From Burkholderiales bacterium (GTDB lineage: Bacteria; Pseudomonadota; Gammaproteobacteria; Burkholderiales; Burkholderiaceae_C), in NCBI GenBank assembly GCA_005793295.1, contig SXSX01000065.1:1-8000 (forward strand): DNA of 8,000 nucleotides. Reading direction: 5' to 3'. A program made the translations under genes and the position numbers. The notes beneath the pieces were generated by a model. That model made no database searches, was not told where the DNA came from, and saw only the letters and a list, made by a program, of their open reading frames with translations. Shown here piece by piece: positions 7,058 through 8,000 of this stretch (position 1 is its first letter; every line of letters begins with the position of its first letter).

Positions 7058-7059
7058 CC
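7036..7059. repeat. Inverted repeat in the fpr / thioredoxin divergent promoter region
   Basis: GGTTA (7036-7040) and TAACC (7055-7059) form a 5-bp inverted repeat flanking 14 bases that contain the perfect 8-base palindrome TAGGCCTA (7041-7048). It covers the candidate fpr -35 and spacer, so a bound protein could influence both divergent genes. No known operator consensus is recognised, and chance is a real possibility. Confidence 0.35.
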
Positions 7060-7084
7060 CGCATATTTCTGCCATGATTGAGGT

Positions 7085-7462
7085 ATGTCAACTTCAGACC
7101 TTGTGCCACCTTACCAAGCCTCATCGCCTTCCGACATGCTGGTCGCCTGCCTGTGCGCCCAGTGGTGTAGCACCTGCCGCGACTACCAAAGCCTGTTTGA
7201 CCAGCTCCAAACCGAATTTGCGTCGGTCAAGTTTGTTTGGGTGGACATCGAAGACCACGCCGATTGGGTTGACCCCATCGAAGTAGAAAACTTTCCCACG
7301 CTTTTGATTGCCCAAGGCGAGACACCCCTTTTTTTTGGCACCTTAACGCCCCACATCGAAACCCTGCGCCGCCTGCTTCAAAGCCAAATGCAATCGGATA
7401 CACCTTTCAAAGGTGACCCCGAGGTACGGGGATTGGTCAGTCGATTGCGTCCACAACACTAG
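7085..7462 (+). CDS. Thioredoxin-fold protein with CSTC active site
   Basis: Probable small cytoplasmic thiol-disulfide oxidoreductase of the thioredoxin superfamily, 125 residues. The active site is WCSTC (W27, C28, C31) after a beta strand (LVACLCAQ), and the cis-proline that packs against it is P71 in NFPTLLI. The order strand, WCxxC, helix, VWVDIED strand, FPT is the standard thioredoxin fold. It differs from classical thioredoxin (WCGPC): the dipeptide is ST, and two further cysteines, C22 and C24, lie just before the active site. No signal peptide or membrane segment is visible. Start choice: ATG 7085 has GAGG at 7080-7083 only one base upstream, tighter than usual; the next in-frame ATG (7136) has no ribosome site and lies right at the first strand, so I keep 7085. 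It is divergent from fpr and ends 7 bases from the converging alaS stop. Partner and direction of the redox reaction are unknown. Confidence 0.85.
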   Translation: MSTSDLVPPYQASSPSDMLVACLCAQWCSTCRDYQSLFDQLQTEFASVKFVWVDIEDHADWVDPIEVENFPTLLIAQGETPLFFGTLTPHIETLRRLLQSQMQSDTPFKGDPEVRGLVSRLRPQH

Positions 7463-7469
7463 TTAAGCG

Positions 7470-8000
7470 TTAGAGTTTGGCACTCACCCACGCTTGGGCG
7501 CTGGCCAAGGCCGCTGGCAAATGGGCAGGCTCGGTGCCCCCGGCCATAGCCATATCGGGCTTGCCCCCACCTTTACCGCCAACCTGCGCTGCTAAAAAGT
7601 TAACCAACTCGCCGGCTTTGACTTTGGCGGTCGTGTCTTGGGTTACGCCGACCGCAATTTGTACTTTGTCGCCTTCAATCGTACCGAGCACAATGACTGC
7701 TGTTTTTAGCTTGTCTTTGAGCTTGTCCATGGTCTCGCGCAAGGTCTTGGTATCCGCGCCAAGCAGCTGGGCTGACAAGAACTTCACGCCTTGGAGGTCT
7801 ATGGCCTGGGTTAACAACTCATCGCCTTGGGCAGAGGCTAATTTGCCTTTGAGCGCGGTGACTTCTTTTTCCAACGCCTTGACATGGTCCACCACTTGCG
7901 TCAGACGGCTTGCCAGTTCGGCCACTGGCGCTTTCAGCGTTGCGGCTGCGAGGCCCACGGTGTCTTCGAGTTGCTGCAAATAGGCCAACGCATTTTCACC
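7470..8000 (-). CDS. alaS: Alanyl-tRNA synthetase, C-terminal part (5' end outside window)
   Basis: Enzyme that charges tRNA-Ala with alanine. Only the last 176 residues are visible; the frame stays open through base 8000 (first visible residues GENALAYLQQLED), so the aminoacylation and editing domains lie beyond the window. What is seen is the end of the editing/linker region, a charged helical stretch likely to be coiled coil (around VKALEKEVTALKGKL), and the C-Ala (DHHA1) domain with its glycine-rich signature GGKGGGKPDMAMAGG, which helps hold tRNA. The stop TAA is at 7472-7470, followed after 7 bases by the converging thioredoxin gene's stop. The fragment looks intact, with no frameshift. 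The identity is very secure because this C-terminal signature is specific to AlaRS. Confidence 0.97.
   Translation of the reverse strand, partial: GENALAYLQQLEDTVGLAAATLKAPVAELASRLTQVVDHVKALEKEVTALKGKLASAQGDELLTQAIDLQGVKFLSAQLLGADTKTLRETMDKLKDKLKTAVIVLGTIEGDKVQIAVGVTQDTTAKVKAGELVNFLAAQVGGKGGGKPDMAMAGGTEPAHLPAALASAQAWVSAKL

Noticed and set aside
7477..7983. 168-codon plus-strand frame opposite alaS
   Set aside because: Antisense to an unmistakable alaS C-terminus; low-complexity serine/alanine composition and no domain.
1..8000. Mobile elements, CRISPR arrays, tRNA/rRNA genes, phage or defence genes
   Set aside because: I read both strands for regularly spaced repeats, transposase or integrase motifs and RNA gene signatures and saw none; nearly all bases are explained by core metabolic and repair genes.

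Overview
This window looks like chromosomal DNA from a betaproteobacterium, most likely Burkholderiales/Comamonadaceae (a Limnohabitans-, Rhodoferax- or Curvibacter-like organism). That placement rests on the overall look of the proteins and the moderate GC content, and was not tested by any search. The DNA is densely coded, with no intergenic gap over about 130 bases. I see no mobile element, CRISPR array, tRNA, rRNA or prophage gene. It reads as ordinary core genome, and I found no convincing undescribed multi-gene system.

Layout. (1) 1-1467 (+) is the 3' part of a two-domain ferric-iron ABC permease (FbpB type), cut by the window edge. (2) 1468-1579 is a regulatory gap with a strong Fur-box-like palindrome, nested inverted repeats of an 8-mer and a candidate promoter. 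(3) 1580-2635 (+) encodes the matching exported ferric-iron binding protein (FbpA/FutA type). Together these form an iron-uptake locus that is probably repressed by Fur when iron is sufficient. (4) 2676-4805 (+) encodes a DinG-type iron-sulfur superfamily 2 DNA helicase, apparently starting with TTG. (5) 6955 down to 4806 (-) is a compact three-gene operon: fpr (ferredoxin/flavodoxin-NADP+ reductase), a PfkB/adenosine-kinase-like kinase 3 bases later, and a small exported protein of unknown function 11 bases after that. Its last stop codon directly abuts the stop codon of dinG. (6) 6956-7084 is a divergent promoter region. (7) 7085-7462 (+) encodes a small cytoplasmic thioredoxin-fold protein. 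(8) 7470-8000 (-) is the C-terminal end of alanyl-tRNA synthetase, running off the window.

How the genes relate. Permease and FbpA belong to one importer: FbpA captures Fe3+ in the periplasm and the permease passes it through the inner membrane. The ATPase is not in the window. DinG carries a 4Fe-4S cluster and Fpr supplies electrons to ferredoxin or flavodoxin, so iron and redox chemistry recur here, but nothing beyond adjacency shows a shared pathway. The parts most worth a second look are the repeat architecture upstream of fbpA, the TTG start of dinG, and the unrecognised exported protein at the end of the fpr operon.
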